A DNA stretch of 64,000 nt from a bacterium (GTDB lineage: Bacteria; Bdellovibrionota_C; UBA2361; RFPC01): assembly GCA_030428205.1 (NCBI GenBank), contig JAUIBK010000006.1, positions 1-64,000 of the forward strand, in the 5' to 3' direction. The notes beneath the pieces were generated by a model, which was given only the letters and a program-made list of their open reading frames with translations, did not search any database and had not been told where the DNA came from. Below, piece by piece: positions 27,971 to 36,057 of the stretch (position 1 is the stretch's first letter; the number at the start of each line of letters is the position of its first letter). The position numbers and the translations under genes are program-made.

Positions 27971-30748
27971 ATGGAGCACGCAGAATCACTACCTCAACAA
28001 TCCCCTCAAACCCTCCCACGTCAGAAGAAAATGAAGCGAGAGAAGCGTCGGGGCCGCACCATTGGCCGACTCTTTACCACTGAGGTTGATCCTTTTTCGC
28101 TCGTTGAGTGGGATAAGAGAATCGTTGAGATTACAAACGATCGAGGGGAAGCTATCTTTTCGCAGCACGACGTAGAGGCCCCTCAGTTCTGGAGTCAGAC
28201 CGCGGTTAATGTTGTCGCTTCAAAATACTTCCGTGGTGAAAACGGTTCGCGAATAAGAGAATCGAGCATTCGAGATCTTATTTCTCGTGTGAGTAACACA
28301 ATCTCAGAGTGGGGCATGAAAGATGGCTACTTTGCAAAGGCCGAAGACGCGCAAGCGTTCCACGATGAGCTCACACATATTTTACTCCACCAAAAAGCCT
28401 CTTTTAATTCTCCTGTCTGGTTCAACGTCGGTGTAGAGCCCCGCCCTCAGTGTAGTGCGTGTTTTATTCTTTCCGTTGATGACTCACTTGACTCACTCCT
28501 TGATCTGCAAAAAACGGAAGGAAGACTCTTTAAGTACGGTTCAGGCGCTGGAACAAATCTTTCGAGCATCCGTTCAACAAAAGAAAAACTCAAAGGCGGA
28601 GGAACGCCATCAGGGCCAATCTCATTTATGAAAGGATACGATGCCTGGGCCGGCATCATTAAGTCAGGGGGAAAGACAAGACGTGCTGCAAAGATGCAGA
28701 TTCTCAATGTGAACCACCCTGATATTCTCGACTTTATCGCTTGTAAATCGCGAGAAGAGAAAAAAGCATGCGCTCTCATAGAGCAGGGATATGACGGTGG
28801 TTTTGCCGTTGAAGGTGGAGCGTATGACTCGATTGCATTTCAAAACGCAAATTTAAGTGTTCGCGTTACCGATGAGTTTATGGAAGCTGCCCTACAAGAT
28901 AAGGGCTACTTTACGAAAGCTGTCTCAACAGGTGAGCAGATAGAGGAGCTTCGTGCAAAAGAGGTCCTCATGAAAATCGCTGAGGCCACCCACCAATGCG
29001 GTGACCCGGGATTGCAGTTTGATGACGAGATTAACGATTGGCACACTTGCCCGAACTCTGGCCGCATTAACGCAAGTAATCCTTGTAGTGAATACATGTC
29101 ACTTGATAACTCAGCGTGCAACCTCGCAAGCCTGAACCTCTTACGCTTCTTTACGGAAGAGGGAGAATTTCTCCTTGAGGAGTATCTTCACTGTGTTGAT
29201 ATCCTTATTACCGCTCAAGATATCTTAATCGATCGGTCAAGTTACCCGACTGAAGCGATCGGCGAGTGCGCACGAGCATTTCGTCAACTCGGATTAGGAT
29301 TTGCCAATCTCGGAGCAACGCTGATGTCTCTTGGGGTTGGATACGATTCGCCAGAGGGAAGAAATTGGGCCGCTCACCTGACTTCCTTGATGTGCGCACA
29401 GGCATACCTCACCAGTGCCAACCTTGCAAAAGCTAGAGGTGTTTTTGATGGGTATGAGATGAACAAGCTTGAGATGTTGGCGGTTATTGAAAAGCATAAA
29501 AAGGCCGCCTCTGTCTTAACAAATGGCTCTGTGCCTCGCACACTCCTTGAAAAATCTGATGAACTTTGGACACAGGCATTGAGCGAAGGATCACAGTACG
29601 GATACCGCAACTCACAAACCACCGTGCTCGCGCCAACGGGAACTATCTCGTTTATGATGGATTGTGACACAACGGGAATTGAGCCCGATCTTGCACTCAT
29701 CAAGTACAAGCGGTTAGCTGACGGCGGTTTCCTGAAGCTCGTCAACCAAAGCGTTGCTCGCGCTCTCAAGAAACTCTCTTATTCTCCAGAGAAAATAGCA
29801 TCCATCCTCTCCTATATTGATGAACACGATACCATTGAAGGGGCTCCAGAGCTCAAGCAAGAACACCTTGCAATCTTTGACTGTGCGTTAAAACCATCAA
29901 AGGGCCAGCGGTGTGTCTCGTATGAAGGGCACCTCAGTATGATGGGCGCCGTTCAACCGTTTCTCTCAGGTGCTATCTCTAAAACGGTCAATCTTCCGGC
30001 AGAAACCACCGTAGAAGAGATCTATAACGTCTACGCCGCTGCCTGGCGAATGGGGCTCAAAGCTGTGGCACTCTACCGCGATGGCTCAAAACAAACGCAA
30101 CCACTCTCTGGAAACGTAAAAGTCAAAGAAGAAGGCACTCAAGAAAATGTGGCTCCTGTTCGTAGGCGATTAGAGGATGAACGTAGCGCCATTACTCACA
30201 AGTTTAGCGTCGCAGGGCTTGAAGGGTACCTCACGGTAGGTATGTTTGAAGATGGCACGCCAGGTGAAATCTTCCTGGTTGTTGCTAAAGAAGGCTCGAT
30301 GCTTTCTGGGATGACAGACGCCTTTGCAACCTCTATTTCAATGGCGCTGCAATACGGTGTGCCACTCAAAGCGCTTATCCGTAAATTTAGTCACATGCGC
30401 TTTGAGCCCTCCGGTTTTACGCACCATCCAGATCTGCCGATGGCTAAGTCTATTGTCGATTATGTCTTTCGTTGGATGGCGCTGCGATTCCTTAGTGATG
30501 AAGAGCGAGAGGAGCTTGGCCTACGTGCGAGAAAGCCCGAAGAAGAGCAGCCTCATGTTGTGGCACAAGTGGCAAAGCCTGTTGCGATGGGGACGAATGG
30601 AAAGAAGAGTGGGGACGAGCTTCTTCTTTCGACTTTCCAAAATAGTGAGGATGCGCCGCCTTGTACGAATTGTGGGTCTAGTCTTATGGTTCGGCAAGCG
30701 GGATGTTATGTTTGCCTCAATTGCGGCTCCCAAGGCGGCTGCGGGTGA
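27971..30748 (+). CDS. nrdJ: Vitamin B12-dependent (class II) ribonucleoside-diphosphate reductase
   Basis: A 925-residue adenosylcobalamin-dependent reductase that makes deoxyribonucleotides with or without oxygen. Conserved parts include 'KASFNSPVWFNVG', 'CSACFILSVDDSLDSLL' (a catalytic-pair cysteine), 'GSGAGTNLSSIR' and 'NPCSEYMSLDNSACNLASLNL' (active-site Cys and Glu, about residue 368). The C-terminus holds 'VLAPTGTISFMMDCDTTGIEP' and a final Cys-rich tail (CTNCGSSL ... GCYVCLNCGSQGGCG) that can serve as zinc site or redox shuttle. GGAG precedes the ATG by about ten bases. Two NrdR boxes lie upstream. No other RNR is in the window. Confidence 0.96.
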   Translation: MEHAESLPQQSPQTLPRQKKMKREKRRGRTIGRLFTTEVDPFSLVEWDKRIVEITNDRGEAIFSQHDVEAPQFWSQTAVNVVASKYFRGENGSRIRESSIRDLISRVSNTISEWGMKDGYFAKAEDAQAFHDELTHILLHQKASFNSPVWFNVGVEPRPQCSACFILSVDDSLDSLLDLQKTEGRLFKYGSGAGTNLSSIRSTKEKLKGGGTPSGPISFMKGYDAWAGIIKSGGKTRRAAKMQILNVNHPDILDFIACKSREEKKACALIEQGYDGGFAVEGGAYDSIAFQNANLSVRVTDEFMEAALQDKGYFTKAVSTGEQIEELRAKEVLMKIAEATHQCGDPGLQFDDEINDWHTCPNSGRINASNPCSEYMSLDNSACNLASLNLLRFFTEEGEFLLEEYLHCVDILITAQDILIDRSSYPTEAIGECARAFRQLGLGFANLGATLMSLGVGYDSPEGRNWAAHLTSLMCAQAYLTSANLAKARGVFDGYEMNKLEMLAVIEKHKKAASVLTNGSVPRTLLEKSDELWTQALSEGSQYGYRNSQTTVLAPTGTISFMMDCDTTGIEPDLALIKYKRLADGGFLKLVNQSVARALKKLSYSPEKIASILSYIDEHDTIEGAPELKQEHLAIFDCALKPSKGQRCVSYEGHLSMMGAVQPFLSGAISKTVNLPAETTVEEIYNVYAAAWRMGLKAVALYRDGSKQTQPLSGNVKVKEEGTQENVAPVRRRLEDERSAITHKFSVAGLEGYLTVGMFEDGTPGEIFLVVAKEGSMLSGMTDAFATSISMALQYGVPLKALIRKFSHMRFEPSGFTHHPDLPMAKSIVDYVFRWMALRFLSDEEREELGLRARKPEEEQPHVVAQVAKPVAMGTNGKKSGDELLLSTFQNSEDAPPCTNCGSSLMVRQAGCYVCLNCGSQGGCG

Positions 30749-31090
30749 GCGTCCAGCTTTTAACCGCCCGTGGCGGTTTACGCGACCCTCAGCTTGCCGC
30801 TTATTCTTATGAAGAAGCTACGCTGAGGGCATCGTCAGGATGATTTTTCCGTGCTCGGTGTACTAGAAGTACACCTCCGCGCGTAAAAATCATCCTTCCT
30901 CGACACCGAAAAAAATCTGGACGCTCATAGTGGCGGATTTTGATTCCGAGAAGAGGCTTTGTGTGCTGCTAGATGCCTCCGCGCTAGCATGGCGCTCCGC
31001 TAGCTGGCGTCATGAGTGGAAACTCGCTCCTCTGTCGCGATCTCGACCTCGGAAAAAAAATGGACGCTTACAGTAGTGGGTTTTGATCTT
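30747..31090. repeat. Hairpin-dense non-coding block with two related modules after nrdJ
   Basis: Module 1 is closed by GAGCGTCCAG (30747-30756, overlapping the nrdJ stop) pairing with CTGGACGCTC (30917-30926). It encloses three hairpins: AACCGCC/GGCGGTT (30762-30778), CCCTCAGC/GCTGAGGG (30786-30829) and a 60-bp palindrome at 30837-30896. Module 2 is closed by TTCCGAG (about 30951) and CTCGGAA (about 31048) and also encloses smaller hairpins. A TGGACGCT-containing segment of about 35 bp follows module 1 and recurs after module 2 (30918 and 31061) with small changes. There is no coding potential. It may be a structured RNA or a palindromic repeat element. Confidence 0.6.
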
Positions 31091-31188
31091 GAGGATAGGT
31101 GTTATAAAATTATTTGCTTTTTGAGGGGCTCTGATATGATGGTCGAGCTTGTTTATGGGGAAGCGTGTTGTTTGTTGAGCAGCGGTTC

Positions 31189-31862
31189 ATGAAATTTCTT
31201 TGGTCATTTGTTTCTCTATTCTTTTTGTTTCCTTGTTTGCTTTTGGCCGAAAGAGGTGAACCGTACCGTATAGGGGCTGTATTGGCGCTTACTGGACCGA
31301 TTAGTATTGTTGGTATGCCGATGAAAAATGCCATGGTTTTGGCTGAGGAGCGGTATGATACGGACAATAAGATTGAGCTATTGTTTGAAGATGATGGCTT
31401 TCTTCCAAGAAATACGGTCTCAGCGGCAAAGAAGCTCATTGAACAAGATAAAGTTGATGCACTTGCTGTTTTTGGAACGAACCAAGGATTAGCCATAATT
31501 GATTTTGTTGAACGAGCAAAAGTTCCGTTTATTTCACTCAATGTCAATCGTAGTGTTGTTGATGGAAGAAAGTATGCTGTCCTCTTTATGCCTACGATCG
31601 AAGCGTTGACCGACGTCAATATACAGCAGATCCGTTACCGAGGGTATAAAACAATAGCGACAGCAGCCTCTATGCTCACGATGCGATAAAGCTTCTCCTC
31701 CAAGCTGTAGAAACCGAGAACGTCAATACATTTCTCCATACTGTACAAAACTTTAAGGGCGCTGCCGGAACATACAGCTCAGATGGAAAAAATGGCTATA
31801 CCTTTGAAGTCGCTTCAAAACAATTTACGAAAAATGGCTTTCGCTATATAGATCTTCGCTAA
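31189..31862 (+). pseudogene. Decayed ABC-type amino-acid/branched-chain substrate-binding protein
   Basis: The N-terminal part (ATG 31189) has a signal peptide ('FLWSFVSLFFLFPCLLLAE') and the start of a periplasmic binding protein (LivK/receptor-ligand family): 'RIGAVLALTGPISIVGMPMKNAMVLAEE', 'LLFEDDGFLPRNTVSAAKKLI'. It runs about 160 residues and stops at 31689. The other half of the family continues in a different frame from about 31665: 'AHDAIKLLLQAVE', then 'FKGAAGTYSSDGKNGYTFEVA', stop at 31862. Roughly half of the ~370-residue family is absent from the middle. An internal deletion plus a frameshift explains this. No transporter genes are nearby. Confidence 0.7.
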
Positions 31863-31868
31863 GCGAGA

Positions 31869-32438
31869 TTAAAAAACATCTGCGCAGATAGTATATACTT
31901 TCACTATTGACCCACCAAATAGCGATCCTGAAGTATTTCGAGCTCGGCATCTCCATCCCTCGTTAATGGGTGAAGGTAAGCTATCAACAAGCATGACGCT
32001 ATCAGGAAAAAGTACGGTACAACCACCTGAGAGAATGGTACGTCCTTCAGTGCAGTTCGAGGTGTAGGAGGCCAGCTCGTTAGCATTTAAGATGTCATTA
32101 AATTGCTCTTCAGTGCGGAGATAGTTTGAAACTCCCGGATCGCCTTGCAGTCCCTGTTCTCCCTGTGGCCCAGGCTGTCCAGCGCCTCCTTGTGAGCCTT
32201 GAATTCCTTGTGGCCCCTGAGGGCCAGCCTCGCCCTGAATGCTTGTAGCTATATCAAGGAGGTTCAGCGGACTCTCCTTCTTGTTCTCTCGACACCGACG
32301 TTTGATGACAACACGACCATCTTCTTTGACGCATGCTTTCTGGCGGGCAGCCAAGGCTGCAGGGGGAGTTGTTACGATAAGTAAGCTGGTGGCTGCGAGG
32401 GTAATGAAGAGCTGGAGGCGGAGTGCTTGGAATTTCAT
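31869..32438 (-). CDS. Secreted protein with a short collagen-like Gly-x-y tract
   Basis: A 189-residue protein with a signal peptide (about 1-30, ending 'PAALAA'). A Cys/Arg/Lys-rich stretch follows, then eleven Gly-x-y triplets ('GEAGPQGPQGIQGSQGGAG...', about residues 70-105) typical of bacterial collagen-like stalks. The C-terminal domain of about 80 residues with four cysteines is likely the globular head. Such proteins usually form surface trimers. It lies seven bases from the convergent pseudogene. Function unknown. Confidence 0.7.
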   Translation of the reverse strand: MKFQALRLQLFITLAATSLLIVTTPPAALAARQKACVKEDGRVVIKRRCRENKKESPLNLLDIATSIQGEAGPQGPQGIQGSQGGAGQPGPQGEQGLQGDPGVSNYLRTEEQFNDILNANELASYTSNCTEGRTILSGGCTVLFPDSVMLVDSLPSPINEGWRCRARNTSGSLFGGSIVKVYTICADVF

Positions 32439-32616
32439 CGATTATTCCTAGTAATACATTGAAAGAACAATTGCGACTCGGATGCTATCAACGACATGCT
32501 TTGAGATCAAATAGAAAAAGGAGCCCCTGAAACGCTGAAGCTGTGAGCAGACTGATGAATCTTGAGCTTAAGCTTTAGATTGGTTAGCTTCTTTCAATCT
32601 TACACAGTGACATCTT

Positions 32617-33228
32617 ATGAAAATATTAGAGCAAGTTTCCGAACACAGAATGGTAGCAGACTTTGTTGGAGCGGAATTAACATCTGCTCGCTTTGGACCT
32701 CAAACCAGAGCTGCTGTCGCTGAATTTGATGTCGATTCCAGAATCCTCGAACAACCGAATCTTAACTCCCCCAAAGAGAATATGCTTCGAGCAAATATCC
32801 TTAATTCGTGTCGGGGGTATCTATCCCGCACGAAGAATTTCGAGGGATTTCCTAAACGTACAAAGTGGTTCTCTGTTGAGCTCGATAAAGCCGATTTCGA
32901 GAAGCTGCAATATATCGACAATCCCGGAAACTGGAATGATCTTTCCAAGGGTACTCGATTTGTTCGAGATGGCTGTGATCACATTTTTGGAATGCCCAAG
33001 AGATCTAATCCAGCAAGATTTGTCCGATCTATGTACGCAGAGCTAAAACGTGGAGTGAGAATGCCTCCAATTATTGCTGTTACCGATCCAAAGCGTACTC
33101 GGCTCGTGATTCTTGAGGGAGCCTGCCGCTCGACAGCTAGTTACAAAGCGTTTCAACACAAGTATATTCGAAAGGTTGCCGGTTTGCTCGGAGTCTCAAA
33201 ACGTATCGATAACTGGAAACATTTTTAG
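32617..33228 (+). CDS. Uncharacterised protein with a ParB-nuclease-like segment
   Basis: A 203-residue protein that I do not recognise as a whole. The segment 'MPPIIAVTDPKRTRLVILEGACRSTASY' (about 149-176) resembles the ParB/sulfiredoxin core ('PPIIV...LVILEGHHRLTA'). In ParB-type CTPases the corresponding box is GERRxRA; here it is EGACRSTA. The upstream 'GTRFVRDGCDHIFGM' may supply another pocket. It stands alone between a collagen-like gene and a convergent acetyltransferase. A nucleotide-binding or nuclease role is inference. Confidence 0.55.
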   Translation: MKILEQVSEHRMVADFVGAELTSARFGPQTRAAVAEFDVDSRILEQPNLNSPKENMLRANILNSCRGYLSRTKNFEGFPKRTKWFSVELDKADFEKLQYIDNPGNWNDLSKGTRFVRDGCDHIFGMPKRSNPARFVRSMYAELKRGVRMPPIIAVTDPKRTRLVILEGACRSTASYKAFQHKYIRKVAGLLGVSKRIDNWKHF

Positions 33229-33276
33229 TAGGCAAGGAGAGTGCTCAAAGAGGAGAACCTTCTGAATTCAATACTT

Positions 33277-33690
33277 TTAGAGAGCTTTGCGGTACCCTAA
33301 CCGCTTGTGCCCTTTAGGAAAGTCATCAAACTCTGAGAACCTTTCATAACCGAGTTTTTCGTAGAAATCCGCTGCTTGCCAACTCTGCGTCCAAAGCCAA
33401 ATGCCTGAGAGTGATTCTGAAGCGGCGTATTGTTCGACTTCTTGCATGAGTTTTGTGCCAAGCCCCTGGCCACGAAGCTCATCTGCAACCCAAAGCTCAT
33501 CGATATAAACCCAATCCCACAAAATATCAGCTGTTGCAGCTCCTACGAGGATATTCTCCTCGTAAGCAAGCCAATTGAGCGCCTCTTTATGGTACGGCGG
33601 TGCACTTGCAGCGTTCGTATGCTTGGCAAAGCCAGCATTGATAACATCATTCTCGTCCTGTGAGAGCTCGACTCTTCGTATTATATCCAC
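33277..33690 (-). CDS. GNAT-family N-acetyltransferase
   Basis: A compact 137-residue GNAT protein. The acetyl-CoA loop is 'DELRGQGLGTKLM' (RGQGLG, about residues 71-83), after the beta-4 strand 'VYIDELWV'. The C-terminal 'AADFYEKLGYERFSEFDDFPKGH' is characteristic of the subfamily acting on small molecules. It is 13 bases downstream of the methyltransferase gene, probably co-transcribed. Substrate unknown. Confidence 0.85.
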   Translation of the reverse strand: MDIIRRVELSQDENDVINAGFAKHTNAASAPPYHKEALNWLAYEENILVGAATADILWDWVYIDELWVADELRGQGLGTKLMQEVEQYAASESLSGIWLWTQSWQAADFYEKLGYERFSEFDDFPKGHKRLGYRKAL

Positions 33691-33703
33691 TTTGGTTCTT
33701 TCC

Positions 33704-34372
33704 TTAGTAATAGAAGAGGGTTGTTTCTTTTACCCCATAGTTACACGGACAACACCCGACGCACCTCGTAACTTTTTTGGCACAATTTGCCGTAAGCAAC
33801 GATGTATACCACTGAGCATCATCAACAATAATAAGACCTCCCTCAGGTACGTTTGCTTCTGCTACCGCAAAGCAAGCTTCTCTAAGCTCTAACGGTGATT
33901 TGTTTTTTTGAGGAATCTGTAAATGGCCCTGCTCATCATACACAATCCCATCAATGAGGAAGACGGAGAAGTCCTCTGCAGGAAGACTTAAGTACTGTGT
34001 TGGATTAAAGTCTCCGTTTGTGTCTCTTTCGAGAGGTTCATAAGAAAGAGTAACGTGAGGCTCGTGAGAGATCTCGTGTTGGAGGAGCTCAAACCAGTGT
34101 GAATCTGTTTCTTTGGAATAAACGCGCCCAACGCGTGAGGCAAAGTACCGTGTGGATCCTCCAGCACCCCACTCAAGCACACGGTGTTGTTCCGTAAGAA
34201 AAGAAGAAAGCTCTGCGATGGCTGGATATGTTAACCATGGAAGAGAGAGAGAAAGTGGGGTTGAGGATTTCCATAGGGGTAGTGTCTGAATGTAGCGTGG
34301 TATGTCTTGCGGTCGAGCCAGAAGAGAGCTAGCTGTTCTCGTTGCTTTTTGAATATACCGAAGAGGATCCAT
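33704..34372 (-). CDS. SAM-dependent methyltransferase-like protein
   Basis: A 222-residue protein with a Rossmann methyltransferase motif I ('RVLEWGAGGSTRYFASRVGRVYSKE', about residues 62-86) and an acidic second site ('FSVFLIDGIVY'). 'GGLIIVDDAQWYTSLL' resembles post-motif III in FkbM- or TylF-like O-methyltransferases. The C-terminus has a CxGCCPC cluster. It starts 122 bases from the divergent ccmC and precedes a GNAT gene. Substrate unknown. Confidence 0.6.
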   Translation of the reverse strand: MDPLRYIQKATRTASSLLARPQDIPRYIQTLPLWKSSTPLSLSLPWLTYPAIAELSSFLTEQHRVLEWGAGGSTRYFASRVGRVYSKETDSHWFELLQHEISHEPHVTLSYEPLERDTNGDFNPTQYLSLPAEDFSVFLIDGIVYDEQGHLQIPQKNKSPLELREACFAVAEANVPEGGLIIVDDAQWYTSLLTANCAKKVTRCVGCCPCNYGVKETTLFYY

Positions 34373-34494
34373 CGCTGTGCTCTCTAAACGCTCTACGTTT
34401 CATCATAGACTCCGTTTGTACCCAACGCCAGATGTTGACCTTTGGGCGTACCTCCAAGATAATCATGAGAATCGAGTAGAGAGAAAGGATTCCT

Positions 34495-35154
34495 ATGCTC
34501 AAACGAGCTCAGCCGCTTATCACACTTGGTGTTTTTGCGCTTGTCGCGTATGCGCTTTACCTCGCATTTCTTGTGGTTCCCAATGAGCGTGTGATGGGTC
34601 CTGTACAACGTATTTTCTACTTCCACGTTGGTAGTGCATTTGCAGCCTACTGTTCGATTGCTGTCGTTCTTGTATCAAGCATCGCCTACCTGGCGACCTA
34701 TAGGCCCTCTTTTGATATCGTCAACCACGCTGCTGGAGAAGTTGGATTCCTCTTTTGTACGATTGTTTTATTTACTGGAATGATTTGGGGCTATAGCGCT
34801 TGGAATACTCCGTTCCGTTTAGAGCCGCGACTCATCTCTTTCCTTCTTCTGTGGCTCCTCTTTCTCGGATTTAATTTGCTTCGGCTCTTTGGAGATGAAG
34901 AAAAGATGGGCAAGCATTGCGCAGTGCTCGGTATTCTCGGCGCAATCACTGTGCCGTTGATGGTCTACTCTATTAAACTGCTCCCTCAATTTGCTCAACT
35001 CCACCCGCAAGTAGTTGAGCGAGGAGGGTTGCACGATGCTTCTATGAAACATGCCTTTGCTTTTGGTTCGCTTGCTGTCATATCACTGCAGTTTTTACTT
35101 CTTTGGATACGTGCACGTATTGGCTTTCTTGAACACACACGGAGACTTCTCTAA
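34495..35154 (+). CDS. ccmC: Haem-handling membrane protein CcmC, with altered tryptophan motif
   Basis: A 219-residue protein with six membrane segments and the conserved haem-ligand His in 'RIFYFHVGSAF' (H44). CcmC loads haem onto CcmE. The tryptophan-rich haem-binding loop, usually WGxxWxWD-like, reads 'WGYSAWNTPFRLEPRL' (about 98-112) and lacks the WWxW core. It is followed immediately by ccmD (TAATG overlap) and engB. It lies apart from ccmEF-ccmAB. Confidence 0.85.
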   Translation: MLKRAQPLITLGVFALVAYALYLAFLVVPNERVMGPVQRIFYFHVGSAFAAYCSIAVVLVSSIAYLATYRPSFDIVNHAAGEVGFLFCTIVLFTGMIWGYSAWNTPFRLEPRLISFLLLWLLFLGFNLLRLFGDEEKMGKHCAVLGILGAITVPLMVYSIKLLPQFAQLHPQVVERGGLHDASMKHAFAFGSLAVISLQFLLLWIRARIGFLEHTRRLL

Positions 35155-35291
35155 TGGATACACCAAACACCTTTCCCGGCCTTTTTTGGGGATATCTCGT
35201 TGTCTGGGGGCTCTTAAGTGCTTACATCATTTCTTTAGGCGCACGACTTGCGCGCCTTGAAAAAAAGAATGAGGACTCCCCTTCTTCATGA
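35154..35291 (+). CDS. ccmD: Small haem exporter protein CcmD
   Basis: A 45-residue single-helix protein. It begins 'MDTPNTFPGLFWGYLVVWGL', continues through the membrane helix and ends in a basic/charged tail ('ARLARLEKKNEDS'). The length and topology are those of CcmD, which stabilises CcmC-CcmE and helps release holo-CcmE. Its start overlaps the ccmC stop (TAATG) and its stop overlaps the engB start (ATGA), so the three genes are translationally coupled. It is recognised mainly from context and topology. Confidence 0.8.
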   Translation: MDTPNTFPGLFWGYLVVWGLLSAYIISLGARLARLEKKNEDSPSS

Positions 35292-35899
35292 TTCAAGTTC
35301 TCGATTCACAGTTTGAAAAAGGGGCTTCATCCCTTGACGGACTCCCTGATAGCACTATTCCTGAAATTGCCTTCGTTGGTCGCTCGAATGTAGGGAAATC
35401 GTCGCTTATAAACCGCCTTACAAAACGAAAGAATCTGGCACGTACCAGTGGAACACCAGGAAAAACGCAAGAGCTCAATTACTATGCATTAACTCTCCGC
35501 TCAGAAGATCAAGCAAAGTTCCCGCTCTATTTTGTCGACCTTCCGGGCTTTGGATACGCAAAGTTCTCAAAAAAGAAACGCCAATATGTGAGTCGTCTTA
35601 CCGTTGAATATGTCCAACAACGGGAACAACTTCGTGCTATCTGTCTCCTTAATGATTGTCGCAGACTCCCAGAGGAAGATGAGCTCGCTCTGCGTGAGCT
35701 GGCGTTTGATGCCGGTGTGCACTGCCTTGTTGTGCTCACCAAGTTCGACAAACTCAAGCAGTCTCAAAAAATGAAAGAGATAAACCGTATTAGTAAGGCG
35801 TATGGTCTCGAACCTGAAGACCTGGTCAAAAGTGGGCTCAAAGAACCTACGCATCTTCTTTGGGAGCGGGTGATGCCGCTGGTTGATGCTCCTCAGTAG
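35288..35899 (+). CDS. engB: Ribosome-biogenesis GTPase EngB (YihA/YsxC)
   Basis: A 203-residue TRAFAC GTPase needed for late assembly of the 50S subunit. G1 is 'GRSNVGKSSLIN' (about 31-42), G3 is 'DLPGFGYAKFS', G4 is 'VLTKFDK', and the G2 region carries 'TSGTPGKTQEL'. Length is typical. It overlaps ccmD by four bases. A strong hairpin with a T-tract follows at 35960-36042. Confidence 0.95.
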   Translation: MIQVLDSQFEKGASSLDGLPDSTIPEIAFVGRSNVGKSSLINRLTKRKNLARTSGTPGKTQELNYYALTLRSEDQAKFPLYFVDLPGFGYAKFSKKKRQYVSRLTVEYVQQREQLRAICLLNDCRRLPEEDELALRELAFDAGVHCLVVLTKFDKLKQSQKMKEINRISKAYGLEPEDLVKSGLKEPTHLLWERVMPLVDAPQ

Positions 35900-35959
35900 T
35901 GTGAGCAATCGTAGAGATTTTGCTCGAATGCCCTTTGCTGACATCTAGGAAAGAAATAT

Positions 35960-36042
35960 AACGCGAAGTACGCGAAGTACGCGAAGTACGCGAAGGGAGT
36001 TGATCTTCGCGTACCTCGCGTACTTCGCGTTATAATTTTTTT
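35960..36042 (+). terminator. Rho-independent terminator with tandem CGCGAAGTA arms
   Basis: The left arm (35960-35986, extending to about 35996) is four copies of CGCGAAGTA; the right arm (36005-36031) is its near-perfect complement. ATAATTTTTTT follows. It ends the ccmC-ccmD-engB transcript. The arms are tandem 9-mers, a style shared with other palindromes of this window. Confidence 0.75.
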
Positions 36043-36057
36043 AATCTTGAAATGCCA

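Noticed and set aside
30837..30896. Simple rho-independent terminator of nrdJ
   Set aside because: The 60-bp stem is not followed by a T-tract and is one of several hairpins inside a larger closed structure.
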